The notes under the pieces are model-generated. The model ran no database searches, was not told where the DNA came from, and saw nothing but the letters and a program-made list of their open reading frames with translations. Source: an uncultured Thermodesulfobacterium sp. (GTDB lineage: Bacteria; Desulfobacterota; Thermodesulfobacteria; Thermodesulfobacteriales; Thermodesulfobacteriaceae). Taken from it: 64,000 nt of DNA. The translations under genes and the position numbers were made by a program. Every line of letters starts with the position of its first letter. Positions within the stretch are counted from its first letter, which is position 1. Positions 25,992-34,388 of the stretch are shown piece by piece. The stretch is from the NCBI GenBank assembly GCA_938091335.1, contig CALLJG010000001.1, positions 1 through 64,000 on the forward strand, written 5' to 3'.

Positions 25992-26339
25992 TTATTTTTT
26001 AAGTCCTTTTTCAAAAATTCTTTCACATTTTTCAGCAGCAGTATTTGCTTTCTGAGCTGCCTCTTCAGCTCTATTAGCAGCTTCGATCGCTTTCTGAGAG
26101 GCAGAGATAGCCTTTCCTGCTGCTTCATTAGCATTAGCTACATCTACTTTTAATTGGTTTATTTGACTTTTTAAAGCCTCTATCTCTGATCTTAACCCTT
26201 TTAATTCGTTTTGAACCGGAATTACACATTCAGGACATTCTGGTTTAGCCACCTCTTGAGGAAGTTGTACAGGACAAGCACATCCCAAAACAAACCCACT
26301 CAATATTCCTATCATAGCTAACCTAATACCTTTTCTCAT
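25992..26339 (-). CDS. Small lipoprotein with alanine-rich coiled coil (Lpp/OprI-like)
   Basis: A 115-residue lipoprotein. The signal peptide ends in the lipobox VLGC with the lipidated Cys at 20. A short Cys/Pro-rich linker (residues 20-38, further Cys at 22, 34, 37) is followed by a heptad-rich coiled coil from about 43 to 105, with Ala-rich faces, and a C-terminal KGLKK. This is the layout of Braun-type lipoproteins (Lpp, OprI), which link outer membrane to peptidoglycan, in Lpp through the terminal Lys. An L,D-transpeptidase, the enzyme class that makes this link, is encoded at 32272. Another small Cys, near 104, lies in the coiled coil. Ribosome site AGGAGGG. Confidence 0.8.
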   Translation of the reverse strand: MRKGIRLAMIGILSGFVLGCACPVQLPQEVAKPECPECVIPVQNELKGLRSEIEALKSQINQLKVDVANANEAAGKAISASQKAIEAANRAEEAAQKANTAAEKCERIFEKGLKK

Positions 26340-26387
26340 ATTACCCTCCTATTTTAATTTTTTTTATAAAAATATATTATATAAAAA

Positions 26388-27818
26388 TTAACCCTTAATA
26401 CAACCCATAGGTAAAAGTTTAGCTACTTTTTTAGTTAATCCTGCCTTACAAGTAGCATTGATAACTTCATTCACATCTTTGTAAGCTTCAGGGGCCTCTT
26501 CTGCAAGTCCCTTTTTAGATTTTCCAATTACAATTATTCCTTTTTTCCTAAGTCTTTCTATAATTTCATCTGCTCTAAAAGATTTAATGGCTTGATGTCT
26601 GCTCATGGATCTTCCTGCTCCATGACAAGCTGAACCAAAAGCTTTATTTTCTCCTTCTTTGGTTCCTACTAAAATATAAGAAGCTGTCCCCATAGAACCA
26701 CCTATTATAACTGGTTGACCCACCTCTCTATAAGCTTCTGGCAATTCTTTTCTTCCTGGTCCCCAAGCTCTAGTAGCTCCTTTTCTGTGAACATAAAGTT
26801 TTAAAACTTTTCCATCTACTTCGTGATATTCTACTTTACAAGTGTTATGACTTACATCATAAAGAATCTTTAAATATATTCCGGGGAAAAAATCTTTAAA
26901 AACTTCTCTTATTAGATGAGTAATTACTTGACGATTAGCAAGAGCACAATTTACTCCACAAACCATAGCTTTAAAATACTGTTTACCCTCTGGAGAATCA
27001 ATAGGAGCACATACTAATTCTTTTTCTTTAATAGGGATTCCATAAGTTCTAGCTGCTTTAGCTAAAAGAGGAAGATAATCTGTAGCTATCTGATGACCAA
27101 GAGCCCGGGATCCGCAGTGGAAAGTAACAACTACTTGATTTTCAAAAAGTCCAAAAATATTAGCAACTTTTTGATCATATATCTCAGCCACATATTGAAT
27201 TTCAAGATAGTGATTTCCTGAACCAAGAGTTCCTACTTGCCGATGTTGCCTTTTTTTTGCCTCTATAGAAACATAATCAGGATCTGCACCTGGCATACAA
27301 CCTTTTTCTTCTATATATTCTAAATCTTCCCAATTTCCATATCCTTTTTCTACCGCCCATTTTGCTCCACCTACTAGAACTTCATCCAATTGAGAAGGAG
27401 TGAGCTTTATCTCTCCTTCTGAACCTACTCCGCAAGGAATAGTCTCAAAAAGCTTTTTTACCAGTTTTTCTAAATGAGACTCTACCTCCTCCTTTGTTAA
27501 TGAACTTAAAAGTGTTCTTACTCCACAAGAAATATCATATCCTACTCCTCCTACAGAAATAATTCCTCCCTCTTCAGGATCAAAAGCAGCTACCCCTCCT
27601 ATAGGAAATCCATAACCCCAATGAGCATCAGGCATAGCAATAGAAGCTTTAACAATTCCTGGAAGGGTAGCCACATTGCAAACTTGTTCATACACTTTTT
27701 CATCCATTTCTTCTAAAAGTTTTTCATCTCCAAAGATCTTACCAGGAACTTTCATATCTTCAAAAGGAGGGATTTCCCATTCATAATCATTAATTTTATT
27801 AAGTTTTTTAAGTTCCAT
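26388..27818 (-). CDS. rtcB: tRNA-splicing/RNA-repair ligase RtcB
   Basis: RtcB joins RNA ends with 2',3'-cyclic phosphate (or 3'-phosphate) and 5'-OH, using GTP and Mn2+. Conserved metal-binding segments are seen in order: AMPDAHWGYGFPIGG (about 61-75), GVGYDISCGVR with C98, GSGNHYLE, FHCGSRALGHQ, then HRKGATRAWGPG and CHGAGRSMSR near the C-terminus. The length of 476 is normal for bacterial RtcB. No archease gene or RtcR regulator is adjacent. A TTGATA-16-TATAAT promoter ends nine bases before the ATG, and there is no ribosome site, so the mRNA may be leaderless. Confidence 0.95.
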   Translation of the reverse strand: MELKKLNKINDYEWEIPPFEDMKVPGKIFGDEKLLEEMDEKVYEQVCNVATLPGIVKASIAMPDAHWGYGFPIGGVAAFDPEEGGIISVGGVGYDISCGVRTLLSSLTKEEVESHLEKLVKKLFETIPCGVGSEGEIKLTPSQLDEVLVGGAKWAVEKGYGNWEDLEYIEEKGCMPGADPDYVSIEAKKRQHRQVGTLGSGNHYLEIQYVAEIYDQKVANIFGLFENQVVVTFHCGSRALGHQIATDYLPLLAKAARTYGIPIKEKELVCAPIDSPEGKQYFKAMVCGVNCALANRQVITHLIREVFKDFFPGIYLKILYDVSHNTCKVEYHEVDGKVLKLYVHRKGATRAWGPGRKELPEAYREVGQPVIIGGSMGTASYILVGTKEGENKAFGSACHGAGRSMSRHQAIKSFRADEIIERLRKKGIIVIGKSKKGLAEEAPEAYKDVNEVINATCKAGLTKKVAKLLPMGCIKG

Positions 27819-27827
27819 ATATTTTTT

Positions 27828-27855
27828 ATTATATATTAATTTATTGTAATATCAA
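27828..27855 (-). promoter_or_regulatory. Promoter of rtcB (leaderless type)
   Basis: On the minus strand TTGATA (27855-27850), a 16-base spacer and a perfect TATAAT (27833-27828) are followed by nine bases and the rtcB ATG at 27818. The expected start of transcription falls at or within about three bases of the start codon. Confidence 0.7.
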
Positions 27856-27881
27856 GGACTTTTTAAATTTCTAAATTATGG

Positions 27882-27887
27882 TATAAC
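27882..27887 (+). promoter_or_regulatory. -10 box of hslVU (leaderless type)
   Basis: TATAAC lies eight bases before the hslV ATG at 27896. No convincing -35 box is seen at 16-18 bases upstream, and no ribosome site lies between the box and the start codon. Confidence 0.45.
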
Positions 27888-27895
27888 TTTATATC

Positions 27896-28423
27896 ATGCT
27901 AAAAGGAACTACAGTTATTGCTGTTAAAAGAGATGACAAAATAGCTATGGCTGGGGATGGACAAGTTAGTTTTGGAAACACCGTATTAAAACATAAAGCT
28001 AAAAAAATAAGAAAACTTTACAAAGGGCAAGTTTTAGCTGGTTTTGCTGGTTCTACAGCAGATGCCCTTACTCTTTTTGAAAGACTTGAAAAAAAATTAG
28101 AAGCTTATAGTGGTCAATTATTAAGAGCAGCTGTAGAATTAGCAAAGGATTGGAGAACAGATAAAGTTTTAAGAAGATTAGAAGCCTTTCTTATTGCTTG
28201 TGATAAAGAAAATTTACTTCTTATTTCTGGAGCAGGAGATGTGGTTGAACCTGATGAAGGAGTAATAGCAATTGGTTCTGGTGGTCCTATTGCTCTTGCT
28301 GCAGCTAAAGCCTTATTAAAGTATACAAATCTTACAGCTAAAGAAATTGCAGAAATTGCTGTGAAAATAGCAGGAGAGATATGTATCTATACTAATTCAG
28401 AAATAATAGTAGAAGAACTATGA
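27896..28423 (+). CDS. hslV: ATP-dependent protease subunit HslV (ClpQ)
   Basis: HslV is the proteasome-like peptidase of the HslUV protease. After processing the N-terminal catalytic Thr is exposed; here it is the first Thr of [12 protein letters not shown] (residue 5). [31 protein letters not shown] and [16 protein letters not shown] are family signatures. It has 175 residues. Its stop codon overlaps the start of hslU by 4 bases (ATGA), as in coupled hslVU operons. The ATG follows a -10 box by eight bases with no ribosome site. Confidence 0.96.
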   Translation: MLKGTTVIAVKRDDKIAMAGDGQVSFGNTVLKHKAKKIRKLYKGQVLAGFAGSTADALTLFERLEKKLEAYSGQLLRAAVELAKDWRTDKVLRRLEAFLIACDKENLLLISGAGDVVEPDEGVIAIGSGGPIALAAAKALLKYTNLTAKEIAEIAVKIAGEICIYTNSEIIVEEL

Positions 28424-29739
28424 GGAATGAATTAACTCCTAAAGAAATTGTAGCTGAATTAAATCGATATATAATTGGACAAGAAAAAGCTAAAAAAGCA
28501 GTAGCTATTGCTATGAGAAATCGTTGGAGAAGACAACAACTTAAAGATCCTATAAAGGAAGAAATATATCCTAAAAATATTCTTATGATTGGACCTACAG
28601 GGGTTGGTAAAACTGAAATTGCAAGAAGACTTGCTAAGCTTTCAAATTCTCCCTTTTTAAAAGTGGAAGCCACCAAATTTACAGAAGTTGGATATGTTGG
28701 AAGAGATGTAGAATCTATGATAAGAGATCTAACTCATATAGCTGTGCAAATGGTAAAAAACGAAGAAGAAAAAAAAGTTATAAATAAAGCAAGGTCTTTA
28801 GCAGAAGAAAGATTAGTAAATCTCCTTATTCCCTCTTCTTCAAAAGCAGAGTATGATCCCTTAACAAAAGAGAAGTTTTTAAAAATGTTAAGAGATGGGG
28901 TTCTAGATGAAAGATATGTAGAAATAGAGACAGAACTATCTCAAAAAACTCCAACTATAGAAATCTTAGCTGCTTCTGGATTAGAAGAGATAGAAATGCA
29001 GTTAAGAGATATGTTTTCTACCTTTTTTCCTTTTAAAACCAAAAAAAGAAAGGTAAAAGTAAAAGAAGCTTTAGAAATATTAACTAAAGAAGAAGCTAAC
29101 AAATTAATTGATATGGACAAAGTAATTCATGAAGCTATTCACCGGACAGAAACAAGCGGGATTATTTTTATTGATGAAATTGACAAGATAGCAAGCAGAG
29201 GAGAAACACACGGACCTGATGTTTCAAGAGAAGGAGTTCAAAGAGATCTTTTACCTATTGTAGAAGGAACTACTGTAAATACAAGATATGGAATGGTAAA
29301 AACTGATTATATTTTATTTATAGCCAGCGGAGCCTTTCATATGTCAAAGCCTTCAGATCTTATTCCTGAATTACAAGGAAGATTTCCTATTAGAGTAGAA
29401 CTTGACCCTTTGAGTAAAGAAGATTTTGTAAGAATATTAACTGAACCAGAAAATGCTATTATAAAACAATATCAAGCTTTATTAGAAACTGAAGGAGTTG
29501 AATTAAAATTCACACCAGCTGCTATAGAAGAAATAGCTAAAATTGCTTTTGAATTAAATCAAAAAATGGAAAATATTGGAGCAAGAAGGCTTTACACTGT
29601 GGTAGAAAAAGTATTAGAGGATTTTTCATTTTCTGCTCCAGACATAACTCTAAGTAAAATATTAATTACACCTGAATATGTAAGAGAAAAATTAGAAAAT
29701 ATTATTTCTGATGAAGAATTAGCAAAATTTATTCTTTGA
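28420..29739 (+). CDS. hslU: HslUV protease ATPase subunit HslU (ClpY)
   Basis: HslU is the AAA+ unfoldase that feeds HslV. It starts with [17 protein letters not shown]. Walker A is GPTGVGKTE at 58-66, the pore loop GYVGRD follows at about 89-94, and Walker B is [11 protein letters not shown]. The I-domain between them is present and the C-terminal region carries sensor 2 ([21 protein letters not shown]). The length is 439 residues. The C-terminus ends KFIL, close to the usual tail that docks into HslV. It starts inside the hslV stop codon. Confidence 0.97.
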   Translation: MRNELTPKEIVAELNRYIIGQEKAKKAVAIAMRNRWRRQQLKDPIKEEIYPKNILMIGPTGVGKTEIARRLAKLSNSPFLKVEATKFTEVGYVGRDVESMIRDLTHIAVQMVKNEEEKKVINKARSLAEERLVNLLIPSSSKAEYDPLTKEKFLKMLRDGVLDERYVEIETELSQKTPTIEILAASGLEEIEMQLRDMFSTFFPFKTKKRKVKVKEALEILTKEEANKLIDMDKVIHEAIHRTETSGIIFIDEIDKIASRGETHGPDVSREGVQRDLLPIVEGTTVNTRYGMVKTDYILFIASGAFHMSKPSDLIPELQGRFPIRVELDPLSKEDFVRILTEPENAIIKQYQALLETEGVELKFTPAAIEEIAKIAFELNQKMENIGARRLYTVVEKVLEDFSFSAPDITLSKILITPEYVREKLENIISDEELAKFIL

Positions 29740-29793
29740 GATTTAAACTATTTTTTACTTGTCTAGTTGCTTTGATAAAAGATTTTTTAATTT

Positions 29794-31056
29794 TCAAATT
29801 ATTTCAGCCCAAAGATCATAAATACTTGCTTTTTTTATTTTAACTTTTACTATATCTCCTGGAAAAACATCTTCTTTTTTATTCTTAATAAGATAAGTAA
29901 TTCCATCTATTTCTGGAGCCTGTATTTTAGCTATACCAAAAAGTCTATCCTTCAAATCAACTCCTAAAATAAGAACCTCCTCTTCCAAACCAATTCTTTG
30001 ATTTAACCTTTTCCTAGAAATTTCTTTTTGAATTTTTATGATTTCTCGTTTTCTATTAATTTTTTCTTTATAAGACACTTTTGGTTTTAATTTTTCTGCA
30101 TAAGTACTCTCTTCAGGATAAAAAATAAAAACTCCCAAATAATCAAATTCTATTTCTTTAATAAATTCACAAAGATATAAAAATTCCTTTTCTCCCTCTC
30201 CAGGAAATCCAACTATTATGGTAGTTCTTATAGCTGAAAAAGGATTTAATTTTCTAATATTTTCTATGATTTTTTTGAATCCATCCAAATTAGAGGGTCT
30301 GTTCATTTTTTTTAATATTTTGGGGTGGGCATGTTGTATAGGAATATCAAAATAAGGAACTACTTTAGAATTAGATAAAATCTCTTTAATAAAAGTTTCA
30401 TCAATATTAGCAGGATATAGATAAAGAAGCCTTATCCTAAAAAAATAAGGCAAGGAAGAAATTTTCTCAATTAATTTTAAAAGTGCATATTTTTCTTTTC
30501 TGTCTTTTCCAAAAGATGTTATATCTTGTCCTACTAAAATTAATTCTTTTACTCCCTTTTCTAAAAGCTTTTTAGCTTCTTGAAGAATCTCTTCTTTTGG
30601 TCTACTTCTTAAAAATCCTCTTATTTTTGGAATAACACAATAAGAACATCTATAATTGCAACCATCACTAATTTTTAAATAAGCATAAAAGGAACTTTCA
30701 GTTAATATTCTATCTAATGGTTCTTTAGGAGTAAAATTTTTGTAAGGTTCTATTCCTAAAAAATTATCTACTTCTGGAAGAAGAGATTTTAAAGTTTTTT
30801 CTCCATATCGTGATACCAAACAACCTGAAACTATTAACTTTTGCCCATTGTTTTTTTGTTCTCCCAACTCTAATATGTATGAAATTGCTTCTTCTACAGC
30901 TGGCCTTATAAAGGCACAAGTATTTATCCACAATATATCTGCTTGCTCTGGAGAAAGAACTATATCATAATTTTTTTTATAAAGCACATAAAGTAATTTT
31001 TCAAAATCCACTTTATTTTTTGGACATCCTAGACTTATGGGATAAATTTTAGGCAT
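29794..31056 (-). CDS. rimO: Ribosomal protein S12 methylthiotransferase RimO
   Basis: RimO adds a methylthio group to an Asp of ribosomal protein S12. The N-terminal UPF0004 domain begins with ISLGCPKNKVD (first cluster Cys at 11), the radical-SAM cluster motif is DGCNYRCSYCVIPKIRG, and a C-terminal TRAM domain ends the protein (420 residues). SLGCPKN-VD separates RimO from the related MiaB. It follows panD by 2 bases on the minus strand in a panC-panD-rimO run. Its end lies 54 bases from hslU with no clear terminator hairpin. Confidence 0.94.
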   Translation of the reverse strand: MPKIYPISLGCPKNKVDFEKLLYVLYKKNYDIVLSPEQADILWINTCAFIRPAVEEAISYILELGEQKNNGQKLIVSGCLVSRYGEKTLKSLLPEVDNFLGIEPYKNFTPKEPLDRILTESSFYAYLKISDGCNYRCSYCVIPKIRGFLRSRPKEEILQEAKKLLEKGVKELILVGQDITSFGKDRKEKYALLKLIEKISSLPYFFRIRLLYLYPANIDETFIKEILSNSKVVPYFDIPIQHAHPKILKKMNRPSNLDGFKKIIENIRKLNPFSAIRTTIIVGFPGEGEKEFLYLCEFIKEIEFDYLGVFIFYPEESTYAEKLKPKVSYKEKINRKREIIKIQKEISRKRLNQRIGLEEEVLILGVDLKDRLFGIAKIQAPEIDGITYLIKNKKEDVFPGDIVKVKIKKASIYDLWAEII

Positions 31057-31058
31057 TT

Positions 31059-31424
31059 TTAGCCAACAAATTTTTCTACTATTTCTTTGATATTATTTTC
31101 TTCATCTAAATACACTAAAAGGGTCTTGAAATTTTTAAGCTCTTCTTCACTAACCCAGGTATAAGATACAATAATAATTTTATCTCCAATTTCCCCTAAT
31201 CTTGCTGCAGCACCATTAAGAACAACTTCTCCTTCTTTTCCCTCTATAATATAAGTTTCAAATCTTTTTCCATTATTTAAATTATATACCCACACAGCTT
31301 CAAAAGGTTTAAGTCTTGCAGAAGCTATTATTTTTTTATCCAAAGTAAGACTTCCCTCATAAAAAATATTTTTATTTGTTACAGTAGCTAAATGAATCTT
31401 ACTTTTTAAAAGTTTTACTAACAT
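31059..31424 (-). CDS. panD: Aspartate 1-decarboxylase (pyruvoyl type)
   Basis: PanD makes beta-alanine for pantothenate. The self-cleavage site is G24-S25 in FYEGSLTLD; Ser25 becomes the pyruvoyl group. TNGKRFETY-like NNGKRFETYII, and VVLNGAAARLGEIGDKIIIVSY match the family. The length is 121 residues. It begins 1 base before the panC stop region (31425), so it is translationally coupled to panC, its pathway partner. Confidence 0.94.
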   Translation of the reverse strand: MLVKLLKSKIHLATVTNKNIFYEGSLTLDKKIIASARLKPFEAVWVYNLNNGKRFETYIIEGKEGEVVLNGAAARLGEIGDKIIIVSYTWVSEEELKNFKTLLVYLDEENNIKEIVEKFVG

Positions 31425-32270
31425 CTATGGTGAAATAAGCATATTATCAATTAATCTTGCTTTTCCTACATATACTGCTAAAGCACAAATTACTGGTTTT
31501 TGGATAACTTCTACAGGCTCCAAAGTTTCTGGATCTACAAACTCTATGTACTGCACTTTAGTAAAGGGATGGGTATGAATAAAATTTTCCATTTCCTTTT
31601 TTAATATTCTAGGGTCTTTTATTCCTTCTTTAACAAGTTTTTGTGCCATAAGAAGCGATTTATAAAGAGATAAAGCTGAGTTTCTTTCTTCTTTAGAAAT
31701 ATATATATTTCTAGAGCTCATAGCAAGTCCATCTTTTTCTCTTACCGTAGGATAACCAATAATTTCTATATCTAAATTTAAATCTTTAACCATTTGTTTA
31801 ATCACTTGTAGTTGTTGATAATCCTTTTCCCCAAAGATAGCTATATCTGGTTTAACTATATTAAATAATTTTAATACTACAGTAGCAACTCCTTTAAAAT
31901 GTCCTATTCTATAAGCCCCACAAAGACCTTGAGTTAATTTGGTTACCTCCACATAGGTTTGAAAATCAGGAGGATACATTTCTTCAACTGTTGGAACAAA
32001 AACTGCATCCACTTTTTCTTCTCTAAGAAGTTTCAAATCTCTTTCTAAATCTCTTGGATATTCTTTAAAATCTTCAGTTGGACCAAATTGTAAAGGATTC
32101 ACAAATATGCTTACTACAACTTTATTACCCAATTCTCTTGCTTTTTTTACTAAAGCTAAATGTGCAGCATGTAAGAACCCCATAGTAGGAACAAAAGAAA
32201 TTTTATAACCTTTTGATTTCCAAAAATTACTTATTTTTTTCATTTCAGAAATTTCTTTTATTATTTCCAT
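31425..32270 (-). CDS. panC: Pantothenate synthetase
   Basis: PanC joins pantoate and beta-alanine using ATP. The nucleotide-binding HxxH is in PTMGFLHAAHLALVKKA, SIFVNPLQFGPTEDFKEYPR follows, and the KMSKS-like loop is DGLAMSSRNIYIS. There are 281 residues. panC and panD adjoin directly; panB is not in the window. The upstream L,D-transpeptidase gene ends 1 base from its start. Confidence 0.95.
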   Translation of the reverse strand: MEIIKEISEMKKISNFWKSKGYKISFVPTMGFLHAAHLALVKKARELGNKVVVSIFVNPLQFGPTEDFKEYPRDLERDLKLLREEKVDAVFVPTVEEMYPPDFQTYVEVTKLTQGLCGAYRIGHFKGVATVVLKLFNIVKPDIAIFGEKDYQQLQVIKQMVKDLNLDIEIIGYPTVREKDGLAMSSRNIYISKEERNSALSLYKSLLMAQKLVKEGIKDPRILKKEMENFIHTHPFTKVQYIEFVDPETLEPVEVIQKPVICALAVYVGKARLIDNMLISP

Positions 32271-32271
32271 T

Positions 32272-33132
32272 TTATATTTCTATTTCTTTATAAGGAAATA
32301 AAAGTTTTTCCAAGTTTTCTATAAGAAGGTTTTTAAGATATTTTTCCTTTTCACCAAATTCTCCTTTCTCATCACTTATTAATTCCTCTTTTAAAGCCCC
32401 TCTAATCCATTTTTTTATAATAAGTTTTTTTGAACCTTGATATTTCTCCATAATATAAAAATTTAGATAAGTATATTCATTTAATTTTAAATATAACTCT
32501 CCTTCAAAAATTTCAAAAGATTTTATCCGTACAGGATAAACAAGTTTTTTTATTATATCATAAAATTTTTTTTCCGAATTTATAATAAAAACTTTTTGAT
32601 TTTCTTTTACATATTTTAAAAATTTATAAAGATCATCATCTTCAAGAGAAATACATCCCTTAGTCCAGTAATAATTTTTATAAAAATTTCCTTCTCTTTT
32701 TTCTATTTTAAAGGCACCACCTCCATGAATTCCTATTTTACCCCCAAGAGGGGTATTTCTCAAAATTTTATTATTTTCAAGCATTTTCACCCATTTTAAA
32801 AATTTATCTTTTTCAACACCACCCTTATAATAGGCCCAAGCTAAATCATTTAAATTAGGATAATTTATTTCTATAAAATATTTAAAATTCTCAGATGGCT
32901 TGATTTCCACCACTTTATAAATTCCTTCGGGAGTTAAAAAGTCATTTTGTTTTTCTTTAGGAAGATAACTTTTTATTCCTTGCCCTATTTCAAATGAAGC
33001 TATTACTTTATCTTTTTCTCTTAATTGTAAAAGATTTTTTCCTTTATCTATTAAAACAATAATTTCTGCTTTTAAAAAAGCTCCTTTTAAAACAAAAAAA
33101 AGAACCAAAAAATAAAATATCTTTTTATTCAT
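32272..33132 (-). CDS. L,D-transpeptidase (YkuD family), exported
   Basis: A 286-residue exported protein. A signal peptide (hydrophobic about 5-20, cut near FLKA) precedes a YkuD domain of about 150 residues with the active-site motif: IGIHGGGAFK, then TKGCISLEDDD, where the Cys is the nucleophile. A C-terminal region of about 100 residues follows. Such enzymes form L,D cross-links in peptidoglycan or attach lipoproteins to it; an Lpp-like lipoprotein is encoded at 25992. It starts the minus-strand run with panC, panD and rimO. A TATAAT box lies about 18 bases upstream of the ATG. Confidence 0.88.
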   Translation of the reverse strand: MNKKIFYFLVLFFVLKGAFLKAEIIVLIDKGKNLLQLREKDKVIASFEIGQGIKSYLPKEKQNDFLTPEGIYKVVEIKPSENFKYFIEINYPNLNDLAWAYYKGGVEKDKFLKWVKMLENNKILRNTPLGGKIGIHGGGAFKIEKREGNFYKNYYWTKGCISLEDDDLYKFLKYVKENQKVFIINSEKKFYDIIKKLVYPVRIKSFEIFEGELYLKLNEYTYLNFYIMEKYQGSKKLIIKKWIRGALKEELISDEKGEFGEKEKYLKNLLIENLEKLLFPYKEIEI

Positions 33133-33224
33133 ACTTAATCTTTATTTTAAATTATAATTTTTAATTTCTTCTTGACTTTTAAAAAATTTTTTAAAATATT
33201 ATAAAATTAAAAAAATTAAATTTT

Positions 33225-33611
33225 ATGAAGATTATTCCGATAAAGTCTAATAAAAAAGTAGAACTTATAGACATTACTGAAGAAATTGAAAAAATGTTAC
33301 CTCCTAAAGATGGAATTTGTATAATATATATACCCCATACTACAGCAGGAATTATTATAAATGAAGGTGCTGATCCTGCTGTAAAGGAAGACATTTTAAA
33401 TATTTATGATAAAATTGCTCCTATAAATTTTCCTTATAAACATTTAGAGGGGAATTCTCCCGGGCATGTTAAGTCAAGTCTTACAGGACCTTCATTGATT
33501 TTAATAGTAGAAAAGGGTAAACTTCTTTTAGGAACTTGGCAAAGGGTTTTTTTTGCAGAATATGATGGGCCAAGGAATAGAAAGGTTTATATAAAATTTA
33601 TTGAGGGGTAA
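33225..33611 (+). CDS. YjbQ/UPF0047 family protein
   Basis: A 128-residue protein of the YjbQ family (UPF0047), some members of which have weak thiamine-phosphate synthase activity. Conserved elements are IYIPHTTAGIIINEGADPAV near 35-54, HLEGNSPGHVKSSLTGPS and GTWQRVFFAEYDGPRNRKV. The physiological role is unknown. It starts after an AT-only stretch with TTGACT at 33172 and TATTAT at 33197, without a ribosome site, and is followed at 6 bases by the TPR lipoprotein gene. Confidence 0.9.
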   Translation: MKIIPIKSNKKVELIDITEEIEKMLPPKDGICIIYIPHTTAGIIINEGADPAVKEDILNIYDKIAPINFPYKHLEGNSPGHVKSSLTGPSLILIVEKGKLLLGTWQRVFFAEYDGPRNRKVYIKFIEG

Positions 33612-33617
33612 AAAAAT

Positions 33618-34388
33618 ATGTCAAGATCAGGATTGTTTATAATTTTTTTTGTTATTTTTTTATTTTCTTGTAAAGCTGAAAAAATGTATTATTTAGAAAA
33701 AACAACCTCTCATAAAGAACTAGCTAAAATTTACATAAAAGAAAATCGTTATACTGAGGCTTTGACAGAATTAGAATTAGCTAAAAATACAGATAAATGT
33801 GATCCGGAAATATACAATCTTTTAGGCTTAGCTTATATGGGAAAAGGGGAATATTTTAAAGCTGAGGAAAGTTTAAAAGAGGCTATTAGATTAAAACCTA
33901 ATTATTCTGAAGCTTATAATAACTTAGGTTCTTTAAAAATGTTACAAGAAAAATATATTGAAGCTATTGAATATTTTAATAAAGCCTTAGAAGATCCATA
34001 TTATGTAAATTCTTTTATTGCATTAACTAATCTCGGATGGGCATATTATCAATTAGGTGATAAAGAAAAGGCTATTTTTAATTTACTTAATGCTTTAAAA
34101 GAAAATTCTCGTTATCCTAAAGCTTTAACTTATTTGGGGCTTATTTACTTTCAAGAAGGAGAACTTAATTCAGCAAAATTTTATTTTGAACAAGTTTTAA
34201 AAATAGAGAAAACATCTGGAGAAGCAAGATATTATTTAGGTGAAATATTCTTTAGAGAAGGCAATTATCCAAAGGCTAAAGAAATATGGCAATCTATTGT
34301 ATACTTAAACCCAGAAAGTGAATGGTCAAATAGAGCTACAGAAAGAATTTTTTTCCTAGAAAAATTAGCTCCTACTTTTAAAAGATAA
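33618..34388 (+). CDS. TPR-repeat lipoprotein, PilF/PilW-like
   Basis: A 256-residue lipoprotein: signal peptide with lipobox LFSC (Cys 18), then about six tetratricopeptide repeats (for example EIYNLLGLAYMGKGEYFKA, EAYNNLGSLKMLQEKYIEA and ALTNLGWAYYQLGDKEKA). The layout is like PilF/PilW proteins, which help pilotin-type assembly of the type IV pilus secretin, but TPR lipoproteins have many roles and no pilus gene is nearby. The 3' end overlaps leuA tail to tail by 24 bases. Confidence 0.82.
   Translation: MSRSGLFIIFFVIFLFSCKAEKMYYLEKTTSHKELAKIYIKENRYTEALTELELAKNTDKCDPEIYNLLGLAYMGKGEYFKAEESLKEAIRLKPNYSEAYNNLGSLKMLQEKYIEAIEYFNKALEDPYYVNSFIALTNLGWAYYQLGDKEKAIFNLLNALKENSRYPKALTYLGLIYFQEGELNSAKFYFEQVLKIEKTSGEARYYLGEIFFREGNYPKAKEIWQSIVYLNPESEWSNRATERIFFLEKLAPTFKR

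Noticed and set aside
25946-26134. A 62-codon frame on the minus strand
   Set aside because: It is a shifted-frame shadow of the alanine-rich coiled-coil lipoprotein, whose own frame has a ribosome site and lipobox.
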